The notes under the pieces were generated by a model. That model was not told the origin of the DNA. It saw only the letters and a program-made list of their open reading frames with translations, and did not search any database. A DNA stretch of 64,000 nt from Formosa undariae (GTDB lineage Bacteria > Bacteroidota > Bacteroidia > Flavobacteriales > Flavobacteriaceae): the NCBI RefSeq assembly GCF_042427615.1, contig NZ_JBHMEZ010000003.1, forward strand, positions 744,001-808,000, read 5' to 3'. The translations under genes were made by a program, and so were the position numbers. Below are positions 19,193 to 27,730 of the stretch, in pieces (position 1 is the stretch's first letter; every line of letters begins with the position of its first letter).

Positions 19193-22100
19193 TTAAAACT
19201 CCATTTTCACACCAACTGTAATTGTTCTAGCATACGGATATTGTCCGGAAGCAAACCCTTGCGAAACAGAGCCAAAACCACTTCCTGCAGAAAAATTATT
19301 CACTTCTGGATCTCCCATTCTAAACTTAGAGAAAAGCAAAAGGTTAGTTCCCGTTACATAGACATTTAATCTATTAAACACATTGTCTAAACGCGCACTC
19401 TGTAAAGGAATATCATACCCTAACGACACTGATTTCAGCCTTAAGAAAGACCCATCTTCTATATTATTAGAACTATTTGGATTAAACAGACTACTTGAAG
19501 TCCCTGCTCTAGGAATATCTGACGTTTCGTTTACGCCTTCTATATATCTTCCTAATACAATAGGATCTAAATTTTCACCACTTCTACCATAAAAAGACGT
19601 CTGACTTCTAACATTAAAAATTTCATTTCCATATTGTCCTTGAAAGAAAATATCTAACGAAATTCCTTTATAATTAAACGTGTTTCTAAAACCTCCATAA
19701 AAATCTGGTTGTGGGCTACCTAAAATCACATAATCTTCTTGATTAATAGTCCCATTTCCATCTAAATCACGGAATCTTGGACTACCTAAAAAGGCTTGTC
19801 CTACGCGATTATCATCTATAATTTCTTGAGCTGTTTTATAAGTCCCTAAATATTCAGCACCAATAAAAACGGGCATAGGCTGTCCTACTACGAGACGCCC
19901 TGATGGCCCTCCTTGATTTCCTGTAGATTGAATGTCTATAAATTCTTCATCACCCAAATCTAAAACTTCACTGTTGTTTGTAGACAAGGTAAGTGTGGTA
20001 TCCCATGAGAAGTTTTTGTTACTTATGTTTATTGTATTTAAAGCAAATTCAAACCCGCTATTTCTAACAGACCCTACGTTTTTTAACTGTCTAGCACCTG
20101 CTGTATTTGGAAGGTCGGAAAACAATAAAAGATCCTCGGTCGTTTTATTATAATAATCAGCTTCAAAATTCACACGATTGTTCCATAAACCTAACTCAAA
20201 ACCAAGATCCAATTGTTTGGTTGTTTCCCATTTTAAACCATCTGAGGCGGCTGCACCTAAAATAACAGCCCCTACTAAGGTCTCATTAAAATAAGCATTT
20301 TGTGAATTTAAAAGATTGTAAGAATTATAAGGCTCAACTCCTTGCTCACCTACAACACCATAACTTCCTCTAAATTTTAAAGTATTAATGCTTCCAACAT
20401 TATCCATAAAATTTTCATTATCCATATTCCATGCAACCCCTACCGATGGAAAGAAAGCATATTTATTTCCAGCTTCAAAAACAGATGATCCGTCCTGTCT
20501 GCCAACGACTGTAACGATATATTTATCGTCATAATTATAACTTAAACGTCCAAGAAATGAAGCCAAAGTTCTTTGACTATAATTAGACGTTATCTCATAT
20601 GTACTAGCGTCAGATCCTGTTTGCAAAGAATTGTATTTAACAGCATCATTCGGAAATCCTTCTGCTGAATTATTAGCACTTTCTGAAGTATCTTTTTGCC
20701 ACGTAAACCCTCCTAATAATTTCAAGGAATGTTTACCAAAATCCTTTTCATAAGTAAATGTATTTTCATTTAACACACTTTGACTTTGACTCTGGTTTAC
20801 TCTTGCATAACCACCATTAGCACCAACTGCTAAACGTTCTGGAGCAAAGGCAGAGATATAAAAATTATTTTTATAATAATTCATTTCTGCTCCTATAGTA
20901 GTCTTAAATTTAAAATCTTTAAAAATTTCATACTCCAAATAAGTATTAGCAACGACGTTAGTTACAAGATCATGATCTTCTCTGAGTTGAGTATCGGCTA
21001 CTGGGTTACGTTGAGCACCTGCTGTAATTGGATTAATTCCAGTAAAATTACCTTCATCATCATATACCGTTCTAATAGGAAGAACCGCTGATACAATACC
21101 GCTAAAATCTACTTTATTATTCTCTTTCTTAAACCTAGAAAGGTTTATTCTAACACCTGTCTTTAGACGTTCGTTTAATTTAACATCTAAGTTGGTTCTC
21201 ATGGTTACTCTTTCTAATCCAGAACCTACTAAAATACCGTTCTGATTAAAATAATTTAATGACACATAATAATTAGTATCCTCACCTCGCCCTGCAATAG
21301 ATAAATCAGTATTACTGATTGTTCCCATTTGAGAAACAAGTCCTAGCCAATCCGTATTTGGCGTATCATTTGGATCAAATTGTAAGGGTAACGACGTGTT
21401 ACGCATTCCCAAAGGCACATTTACACCGTTAACATCTACTCCTGGTCCAGGAACAAATTGACCTGCTTCATTTTCATAATCCACATAATCCGATCCATTT
21501 AAAATATTAATTTCATTAGCTATCACTGCCGTGCCACTATAATGATTTATGGATATTGCAGGTTTACCCTTAGCTATTTTTGTTCCACTTTTTGTAGTAA
21601 CCAAGATAACTCCAGAGGCTCCACGCGTTCCATAAATAGCTAATGCAGTAGCATCCTTAAGCACATCTACAGATTCAATATCATTGACATTAATATTATT
21701 AAGGTTAAAATCTGTACCTGCAATAAACCCATCGATTACATATAAGGGATTATTATTTCCATTGACAGAATTTTGTCCTCTAATCCTAATAGTAGAAGCC
21801 GACCCAGGAGACCCATCGTTAGACGTTACATTAACTCCTGAGGCACGCCCCTGAAGGGCTTGATCCAAACGGGCTACAGGTTGATTTTCTAGCACATCTG
21901 CTTTTACCGACGACACGGAAGACACTAAATCCTTCTTGGTAGCCGTACCATAACCTATTACAACTATTTCATTTAGAAGCTGAGCATCTTCCAATAAAAC
22001 AAGGTTAATCGTTGTTTGACTTCCAACAGTTACTTCTTGAGTTACAAACCCGACATAAGAGAACATCAGCACATCCTGTTCTGAAGCATTTATGGAAAAT

Positions 22101-22270
22101 TTCCCGTCAAAATCGGAAACTCCCCCTTTAGAAGTCCCTTTTACAATAACATTTACTCCGGGTAGAGGTTGGTTGGTATTATCGGTTAGTGAACCAGTAA
22201 TGATCTGCTGGGCATTGACCGACAGCATACCAAAACACAATAACAAGAGTGTGGTTAATTTTAATCTCAT
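19193..22270 (-). CDS. SusC-like TonB-dependent oligosaccharide transporter (pair 1)
   Basis: This is a 1025-aa outer-membrane transporter. A signal peptide ending SVNAQ is followed by the CarboxypepD_reg-like domain (about 22-105: ITGSLTDNTNQPLPGVNVIV, GTSKGGVSDFDGKFSI) and a TonB-box region (NEIVVIGYGTATKKDL). The plug comes next (ALQGRASGVNVTSNDGSPGS, VDVLKDATALAIYGTRGASG), then a 22-strand type barrel ending YARTITVGVKMEF with the expected C-terminal Phe. It imports oligosaccharides using energy from TonB-ExbBD, which is encoded elsewhere. It is the first gene of the susCD-GH30-sulfatase unit and has the 27-bp PUL element 127 bp upstream of its ATG. Confidence 0.97.
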   Translation of the reverse strand: MRLKLTTLLLLCFGMLSVNAQQIITGSLTDNTNQPLPGVNVIVKGTSKGGVSDFDGKFSINASEQDVLMFSYVGFVTQEVTVGSQTTINLVLLEDAQLLNEIVVIGYGTATKKDLVSSVSSVKADVLENQPVARLDQALQGRASGVNVTSNDGSPGSASTIRIRGQNSVNGNNNPLYVIDGFIAGTDFNLNNINVNDIESVDVLKDATALAIYGTRGASGVILVTTKSGTKIAKGKPAISINHYSGTAVIANEINILNGSDYVDYENEAGQFVPGPGVDVNGVNVPLGMRNTSLPLQFDPNDTPNTDWLGLVSQMGTISNTDLSIAGRGEDTNYYVSLNYFNQNGILVGSGLERVTMRTNLDVKLNERLKTGVRINLSRFKKENNKVDFSGIVSAVLPIRTVYDDEGNFTGINPITAGAQRNPVADTQLREDHDLVTNVVANTYLEYEIFKDFKFKTTIGAEMNYYKNNFYISAFAPERLAVGANGGYARVNQSQSQSVLNENTFTYEKDFGKHSLKLLGGFTWQKDTSESANNSAEGFPNDAVKYNSLQTGSDASTYEITSNYSQRTLASFLGRLSYNYDDKYIVTVVGRQDGSSVFEAGNKYAFFPSVGVAWNMDNENFMDNVGSINTLKFRGSYGVVGEQGVEPYNSYNLLNSQNAYFNETLVGAVILGAAASDGLKWETTKQLDLGFELGLWNNRVNFEADYYNKTTEDLLLFSDLPNTAGARQLKNVGSVRNSGFEFALNTINISNKNFSWDTTLTLSTNNSEVLDLGDEEFIDIQSTGNQGGPSGRLVVGQPMPVFIGAEYLGTYKTAQEIIDDNRVGQAFLGSPRFRDLDGNGTINQEDYVILGSPQPDFYGGFRNTFNYKGISLDIFFQGQYGNEIFNVRSQTSFYGRSGENLDPIVLGRYIEGVNETSDIPRAGTSSSLFNPNSSNNIEDGSFLRLKSVSLGYDIPLQSARLDNVFNRLNVYVTGTNLLLFSKFRMGDPEVNNFSAGSGFGSVSQGFASGQYPYARTITVGVKMEF

Positions 22271-22397
22271 AATTAAATAGTTAGTTTGTTTGTTAATTAA
22301 CTATAGATTTTGCAGTTATTCACCAAAATCCATAGTTAAATTTTTAATAAAACTAGCAAAACATAAACTATGGAAGAGATTTCAACCTTTAATTTAT

Positions 22398-22424
22398 TTC
22401 TCAATTAAGGGGGCTAAATGTTGC
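22398..22424 (-). promoter_or_regulatory. Shared PUL operator upstream of susC (pair 1)
   Basis: On the minus strand, GCAACATTTAGCCCCC begins at 22424 and TTAATTGAGAA ends at 22398, the best overall match to the 27-bp consensus. The -7 box is less clear here: TAGTTTAT at 22370-22363 (27 bp away) or TATGTTTTG at 22365-22357 (32 bp away) are candidates. A weak second TGTAGCAAAA lies just upstream. Confidence 0.6.
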
Positions 22425-23089
22425 ACATTTTGGTCTTTTCGAAGGTTTTGCTACATTTTTCATCAAATCAACAAAAACCACACAACTATTTGATTTTCAG
22501 TTAAATAATTTAAAGTATTTTATATATTCAAAAAAAACGTAATAAATTGAATCCATCTTCCATTCACTAAACAGAAGTAATCCATTACCTATATATATCC
22601 TATTTACTATAAAGGCCCCACCTTATACATAAGGTATATTAATTTCCTGAAATTTAATTAGTAGTAAACAAGAACTGTTCTGAATATGTGTAGATCAGAA
22701 TTTTTATCTAACACTTCAAAACATCGCATTGAAGATAAAAGCACTTTAACTTACACAAGTGTCGTCGTCAATTATAAACGTTAATAAAGTGTGATATTCT
22801 TTTATCACATCTTATTAATGAAATAGGATTATACGAGCTTTATTTAGTAAATATAAATACCAAAACACCGTCTCAATCTTAAATACAATCCATTAACATG
22901 TTTTCAACCAATCATATATTGAAACATGAAACTGTTTTGAAGAGATAAACACTTAATAATCTAACATAGAGATTATTAAAAACAAATATTAAACATCAAC
23001 TAAAAATGATCGTGATTATTACCTGTAATTAAGGAATGAAAAAATAAATATCAATATTATGTAAGAATTCACTCCAAATAAAACATTTT
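22425..23089. other. AT-rich intergenic region between divergent units
   Basis: This stretch separates the minus-strand susC unit from the plus-strand leucine-rich-repeat gene. I find no convincing open frame, RNA gene or repeat in it. It holds the far upstream parts of both promoters. Confidence 0.5.
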
Positions 23090-23146
23090 ACAACATTATA
23101 ACCCCCTTAATGCTACAATAATCACCAAAAAACGGACATAAATTTT
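23090..23146 (+). promoter_or_regulatory. Shared PUL operator upstream of the LRR gene
   Basis: ACAACATTATAACCCCC starts at 23090 and is followed by TTAAT, matching the left and middle parts of the 27-bp element; the right half (GCTAC) is degenerate. TAAATTTT at 23139-23146, 22 bp further on, is a 7-of-8 match to the -7 box. The coding start is 45 bp after that. Confidence 0.5.
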
Positions 23147-23191
23147 ATAATTTGGTAGTACAAAAATACTAACCATTTAAACTTTATTAAA

Positions 23192-24313
23192 ATGAAAAAA
23201 ACATTACTATCTTTTATTATGTTATTAGCAGTAACATTTACTTATGCACAACTTGCGCCGGGCGAAATCTTTTACGATGCGTCGTTTAATTTCCAAGTAA
23301 CCACATTAGAAGATGCCGGATCTCCAAATACGGTTTCTCTAACAGGAATTGCTGATGGTGCGAATGTACCAAACGCATTAGTAATACCTGCTACCGTAAA
23401 TCAAGGAGGAATTGATTATGCGATCACATTAATTTCAAGTCAAGCTTTTAAATCGACATCTGTTACGTCTCTAGTTATCGAAGGAGACACTGAACCAGGT
23501 CATCAATCATTTATGGGTTGTGTTGATCTTACATCTATCAGCCTTCCTCTTTCATCAAAAATAGGGGCACAAGCCTTTAGAGATTGTACAGCGCTTACAA
23601 CCACAAGTCTTCCTAATGTCCTTAGTGTAGATGTACAGACATTTAGAAATTGTACAGCACTTACTTCTATAAGTTTACCAAGTTTAATTTCTCTTGGAGC
23701 TGGTGAAGGTGCTGGATTAACATTTTGGCAATGCGCTAATCTTCAAACTATAGATATTCCTTCTGTTGAGGCTATTTATGTGGGTGCATTTAACGCTGCT
23801 GGACTGACTTCCATCACGCTTCCTACCTCATTAACAGTGCTTGACGAAACCAATTATAACATCTTTAGAAATATTACAACCTTAACACAAGTAACTGTAG
23901 AAAACCCTACACCAATAGCTCTTACATATTCTGATCCAACAGATACAACGTCGTCTATATTCGCTACAACACTTGGCTCTGCGAATTTAACTGTACCTAA
24001 TGGTAGTCTTGCTGCATATCAAGCGGCAGAAGTGTGGAAAGATTTTGCTTCTATTACAGAAGCAACATTAAGTATCGATTCTAATGAAAAAGCAGTCTTT
24101 AAATCTTATCCTAACCCAGTTAACGATCGTTTATATTTTTCATCAAAAGCAATTGCTTCCGTTGAAATCTATAACCTCTTAGGATCTAAAATAGCTTCTC
24201 AAAAAGTGAATGACGGTGTAGATACTAGCGCCCTTTCTAAAGGAATGTATTTAGTAAGATGCCAAGATGCTGAAGGTAAAAATGTAGCAACAGTAAAAGT
24301 TATTAAACAATAA
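23192..24313 (+). CDS. Secreted BspA-like leucine-rich-repeat protein with T9SS tail
   Basis: This is a 373-aa protein with a signal peptide (MKKTLLSFIMLLAVTFTYAQ). Its central part (about 50-250) is made of BspA/LRR_5 repeats of the pattern aFrnCtaLtsisLPs, for example GAQAFRDCTALTTTSLPN and TFRNCTALTSISLPS. The last ~75 residues form a T9SS type A sorting domain (SYPNPVNDRLYF ... GMYLVRCQDAEGKNVATVKVIKQ), so it is exported across the outer membrane and probably attached to the surface. The family mediates adhesion or ligand binding; no enzymatic residues are apparent. It stands alone, with its own PUL-type promoter and a strong terminator. It may be an adhesin expressed with the PUL, but its ligand is unknown. 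Confidence 0.9.
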   Translation: MKKTLLSFIMLLAVTFTYAQLAPGEIFYDASFNFQVTTLEDAGSPNTVSLTGIADGANVPNALVIPATVNQGGIDYAITLISSQAFKSTSVTSLVIEGDTEPGHQSFMGCVDLTSISLPLSSKIGAQAFRDCTALTTTSLPNVLSVDVQTFRNCTALTSISLPSLISLGAGEGAGLTFWQCANLQTIDIPSVEAIYVGAFNAAGLTSITLPTSLTVLDETNYNIFRNITTLTQVTVENPTPIALTYSDPTDTTSSIFATTLGSANLTVPNGSLAAYQAAEVWKDFASITEATLSIDSNEKAVFKSYPNPVNDRLYFSSKAIASVEIYNLLGSKIASQKVNDGVDTSALSKGMYLVRCQDAEGKNVATVKVIKQ

Positions 24314-24371
24314 TTTTTAACACTGCACTGTAGTCTGAAATAATCGACACAGATTATTAAAGGATTTAATT

Positions 24372-24406
24372 AAAGCTGAACAATGATATCATTGTTCAGC
24401 TTTTTT
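24372..24406 (+). terminator. Rho-independent terminator of the LRR gene
   Basis: A perfect 16-bp inverted repeat (AAAGCTGAACAATGAT / ATCATTGTTCAGCTTT, 24372-24403) continues into a T-run, 58 bp after the LRR stop codon. Confidence 0.92.
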
Positions 24407-24962
24407 GATGTATATACTTTTACAAGCTTGTTTTGTTCACTTCGTTGTATTAAACGTCAACACACGTTCTCGATTACTCTTCTCTAAAATTTCACAACTT
24501 TTGGTTTTATTGACTAAGACCTTCATTAGTAAATAAAGTCGCTTAAAAACTCTATTTTGTAATTATTTAAATAATAAATGATGCTATAAATAGCATCATC
24601 AAAATGGCCAAAAATAAAACTTCTTTTCAGCAGTTAACTATTGCCATACAATAAATAAAATGGATACTCAGATACAGTAGAAACTAGATAAACCAAAAAA
24701 AAATTACAGAGGTGTAACATTGCTTTTCTATTTATCAGGGCCTGTGACTTTTTTTATAAAAAACCATTAGTCCACTACCAAAACTGTAAAAAATCCATCG
24801 AATACATCTACAGACACCACATTTAAGCGGCACGCACTTCTTCTATAAGTGAATGTCGCTGATTTAGATTTGAGATATTGTTAATCCTAATAACGAACTA
24901 AATAATCGCTAGAAAGCCGTATAAAAACAAAAGCTAAATGGTGTACTGAAGAAGAAATTAAA
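24407..24962. other. Intergenic stretch without recognisable gene
   Basis: This lies between two convergent terminators. Short broken frames occur (for example TEEEIKQKK near 24945), but none is long or similar enough to a known family to name. It may hold old gene debris; I see no intact feature. Confidence 0.4.
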
Positions 24963-25001
24963 CAAAAAAAAATAGCTTGAGTTATGCCCCAAGCTATTTT
25001 T
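24963..25001 (-). terminator. Rho-independent terminator of the SusCD tandem operon
   Basis: The stem AAAAATAGCTTG / CAAGCTATTTTT (24968-25001) has a 10-base loop. On the minus strand it runs into eight or more T residues. It closes the five-gene minus-strand unit 35598-25039. Confidence 0.88.
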
Positions 25002-25038
25002 AAATCTTACGTAGAGTATGTATTTCCCCCTTTTTATA

Positions 25039-25956
25039 CTATAAATCAAATTGATTTACACCGTCTACAGTTCTATTTCTAAATTCTAAAACATCTGAAG
25101 CTTTATAATCTACACCATTAAAACTAAAAGAGTAATTAAGAGTAAGTTCTCTGGTATCAGGGTTATAAAAAGAACCGCCATCGTCTACAACTTCTATAGC
25201 ATTATCGGCTGTTTCAATAGTTATAGAATTATCTGCGGCTACAATTACTTTTAATTTTTTGTCTGATCCTCTTAAATCTGCAATACCACTATATAACAAT
25301 GCATTAGGGGCTAACATGGTTAATTCCAACACATCTGTAATACCTCCTGGATACACAACAGTTTCGTTTGTACTTCCTGTCTTTATTACTTCACCTTTTT
25401 GAATATAGTTACCATATAGTTGATTGATATATGTAAACGTAATGATAGATGTGTTATATTCTGATAATATAGAATCTGCTTTCACAACATTATCTAATTC
25501 AAAACCTAACGCATAATTGTTTCCCAAAGAAATTTCATCTGCTAAAAAGTTAATTGAATCTGCTTGAACATATACGAAACCTTGTGTTTTCCCTGCAGGA
25601 ATAATTATTTTATTATTTGCAGGATTTCCTTCGATATCTACTAGACTATAATAACTTGGAGGTAATACTGGGCGACCACTATCGGTTACCAGTGCATCGC
25701 TTAATGAAAAAGTGACTTCTACATCTTCAGTATTATTAAGTCTTCCTCCTAGAACAACCCCCACACCAATTCGCATGCCTTCTCCCATTATAAAAGTACG
25801 GTCTATTTGTGCTTTTGGTAAATAAACTGAAGTGAATTCAAATTCATTATCAACAAAATCATCATAAGAACATGATACAGTCCCCATCCCAATGACAAGT
25901 GTAAGCGTCAATAATTTAGTAATTGATTTTAATATATTTTTTTTCATAATCTTCAT
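25039..25956 (-). CDS. DUF1735-type surface lipoprotein, putative glycan-binding
   Basis: This is a 305-aa lipoprotein with its signal ending GMGTVSC (an alternative ATG three codons in, at 25947, gives a tidier signal). An N-terminal Ig-like DUF1735/BT_3987-type domain (VYLPKAQIDRTF..., DVEVTFSLSDALV, IIIPAGKTQGFVYVQADS) is followed by a C-terminal beta-rich half (YGNYIQKGEVIKTG..., YNPDTRELTLNYSFSFNGVDYKA) of the DUF4361 kind. Proteins like this occur downstream of SusD genes and usually serve as surface glycan-binding proteins. It starts 10 bp after the SusD stop and ends the operon just before a terminator. No enzymatic motif is visible. Confidence 0.8.
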   Translation of the reverse strand: MKIMKKNILKSITKLLTLTLVIGMGTVSCSYDDFVDNEFEFTSVYLPKAQIDRTFIMGEGMRIGVGVVLGGRLNNTEDVEVTFSLSDALVTDSGRPVLPPSYYSLVDIEGNPANNKIIIPAGKTQGFVYVQADSINFLADEISLGNNYALGFELDNVVKADSILSEYNTSIITFTYINQLYGNYIQKGEVIKTGSTNETVVYPGGITDVLELTMLAPNALLYSGIADLRGSDKKLKVIVAADNSITIETADNAIEVVDDGGSFYNPDTRELTLNYSFSFNGVDYKASDVLEFRNRTVDGVNQFDL

Positions 25957-25965
25957 GTTTGTTTT

Positions 25966-27699
25966 TTACCAACCTTGGTTTTGTTTCAAATTAGTATTTA
26001 TCAACAGCTCATCATATGGTAAGGGTAAATAATAATTTTTATTTTCGTATTGTCTTCTTTCAACATCTATATTTTGATACGAAAATGTATCATCTGAATT
26101 TTTAGTAATCTTAACACCTTTAATACCTTCTGTATCTACAATATCTTTCCAACGTCTTAAATCATGAAAACGCTCTCCTGTAAAACATAACTCAATACGT
26201 CTTTCATTTTGTAATAAAGTTTTAAAATCTTCCTTATTTCCTGAAACCTCATCTAAATAAGGATCTGTATTAATACCTGCACGTTTTCTAACCATGGCTA
26301 ACGCATCCTTTGCTGAAAAGCTAAGTCCTGCCGGCACAGCATCTGGCTGTCCATAGGCTTCATTTACAGCTTCTGCGTAAGTCAGATACATATCTGTTAA
26401 ACCTAACTGTACATATACTTTAGGCAGCGTGTTAATTGCATTATCTACCGATGGATCAAACTCTAAGTCATTTAAAAACTTTTTCAAGTAATACCCTGTT
26501 CTCGTTCCTTCTTCTTGAATAAAACCTCCAAAGTTATCTAAACCGCCTTGAAACATTTCTAAGGGGTTGTAATCTGTACATGTTTCAGATTCAAAGCATT
26601 GATCACCATTATAAAAAATAAATTTATAGAACCTCTTATCTCTAGATGTATAAGGCACTGAAGCATCATAGGTACTAGATGCATTACCAATAGGATAACC
26701 ACTAGCATCTGGAAAAGCATCGACTAAATTTTGTGAAGGATTAACCTCCCCTTGACCAAATAAAGATGGTGGATATAAACGTTGTTCTAAACTGTTATTA
26801 TTTCTAGAATTACGCATTCTCCATATATGATCTGGATTATTTTCTCTATCAAAATCGTATGCTTGTAATGATTTTAAACCTCCATTTTGCACAATAACAT
26901 CGTGAGCTAAACTTGCTGCTAACTCCCATTTAGCAATATCATTTGTCGTATTAAAAGCTGGACTTGCTGCAAACAATGCTACTTTTGCTTTCAGTGCATA
27001 AGCCGCTAAGCCACTTGCTCTTCCCGTTTCTAAATCGCTATATCCAGGATTATTAGTATCGGTTCCCGTATATATAATTGGTAGATTTTCTATCGCCACA
27101 TCTAAATCTTCCATAATTTGAGCAACACACTCATCGTATGTGTTTCTAGATAATAAGGCGTATTCTTCATTTTCTAATATACCATCTACAATTGGAAAAC
27201 CAAGCATGGTTCCGCTAGCGTCAGGACCTCCAAACACTTTAAGCAATTCCCATTCGGCAAAAGCTTTTAAAAAATGAGCTTCCCCGTAATATCTACTTAC
27301 AATAATATCACTTAGTTCTGAACTGGCCTCAGATTGTAAATACGGTAAATCTTTATCGTGGATTAATTCAATATATTGATATACTTGTCTGATATTATTA
27401 TAAGACCGTTGCCAAACATCACTATAAGGATTATCTGTTGGTCCCCAATAACCCGTTGCTAAAGCAGTTTCTTGCGAATTTAAGACGCCATTATCCGTTA
27501 GATATTCATTTGAAAAATCGGTAAAATAATCAAAAGAATAATCGGTATAAATCTCATCGATAATACCTCTCGAGCGTTGTCCAGAAGTTATGACCTCTTC
27601 TTCATGGGTGTATTGGAGTTCGTCTTCTAAAAAGCTACTGCATCCTGAAATGGTTATACCCAAGGCTATTATGGTTAATATTTTATTTGTTAATTTCAT
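25966..27699 (-). CDS. SusD-like glycan-binding lipoprotein (pair 2)
   Basis: This SusD/RagB-family surface lipoprotein has about 577 aa. I prefer the ATG at 27699 (MKLTNKILTIIALGITISGC, acylated Cys20) to the one at 27723. It has the usual helical core (YYGEAHFLKAFAEWELLKVFGG, GLAAYALKAKVALFAASPAF) and C-terminal signatures (LTDMYLTYAEAVNEAYG, NERRIELCFTGERFHDLRRW, YYLPLPYDELLINTNLKQNQGW). It follows the short SusC directly and precedes the DUF1735 lipoprotein, so these three probably form one surface complex. Its closer resemblance to the pair-3 SusD than to pair 1 (both have AEAVNEAYG and a QNQGW/EQTEGW end) suggests the two adjacent pairs arose by duplication. Confidence 0.95.
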   Translation of the reverse strand: MKLTNKILTIIALGITISGCSSFLEDELQYTHEEEVITSGQRSRGIIDEIYTDYSFDYFTDFSNEYLTDNGVLNSQETALATGYWGPTDNPYSDVWQRSYNNIRQVYQYIELIHDKDLPYLQSEASSELSDIIVSRYYGEAHFLKAFAEWELLKVFGGPDASGTMLGFPIVDGILENEEYALLSRNTYDECVAQIMEDLDVAIENLPIIYTGTDTNNPGYSDLETGRASGLAAYALKAKVALFAASPAFNTTNDIAKWELAASLAHDVIVQNGGLKSLQAYDFDRENNPDHIWRMRNSRNNNSLEQRLYPPSLFGQGEVNPSQNLVDAFPDASGYPIGNASSTYDASVPYTSRDKRFYKFIFYNGDQCFESETCTDYNPLEMFQGGLDNFGGFIQEEGTRTGYYLKKFLNDLEFDPSVDNAINTLPKVYVQLGLTDMYLTYAEAVNEAYGQPDAVPAGLSFSAKDALAMVRKRAGINTDPYLDEVSGNKEDFKTLLQNERRIELCFTGERFHDLRRWKDIVDTEGIKGVKITKNSDDTFSYQNIDVERRQYENKNYYLPLPYDELLINTNLKQNQGW

Positions 27700-27730
27700 C
27701 GTTCTATATTGTTTTATTAACATTTACTTA

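Noticed and set aside
24715..24742. GTAACATTGC resembling the PUL operator
   Set aside because: It lacks the CCCC block and the TTGAGAA half, has no -7 box at 21 bp and precedes no gene.
24407..24962. Insertion-sequence remnant
   Set aside because: Short charged fragments hinted at a transposase, but there are no inverted repeats, no target duplication and no recognisable transposase motif.
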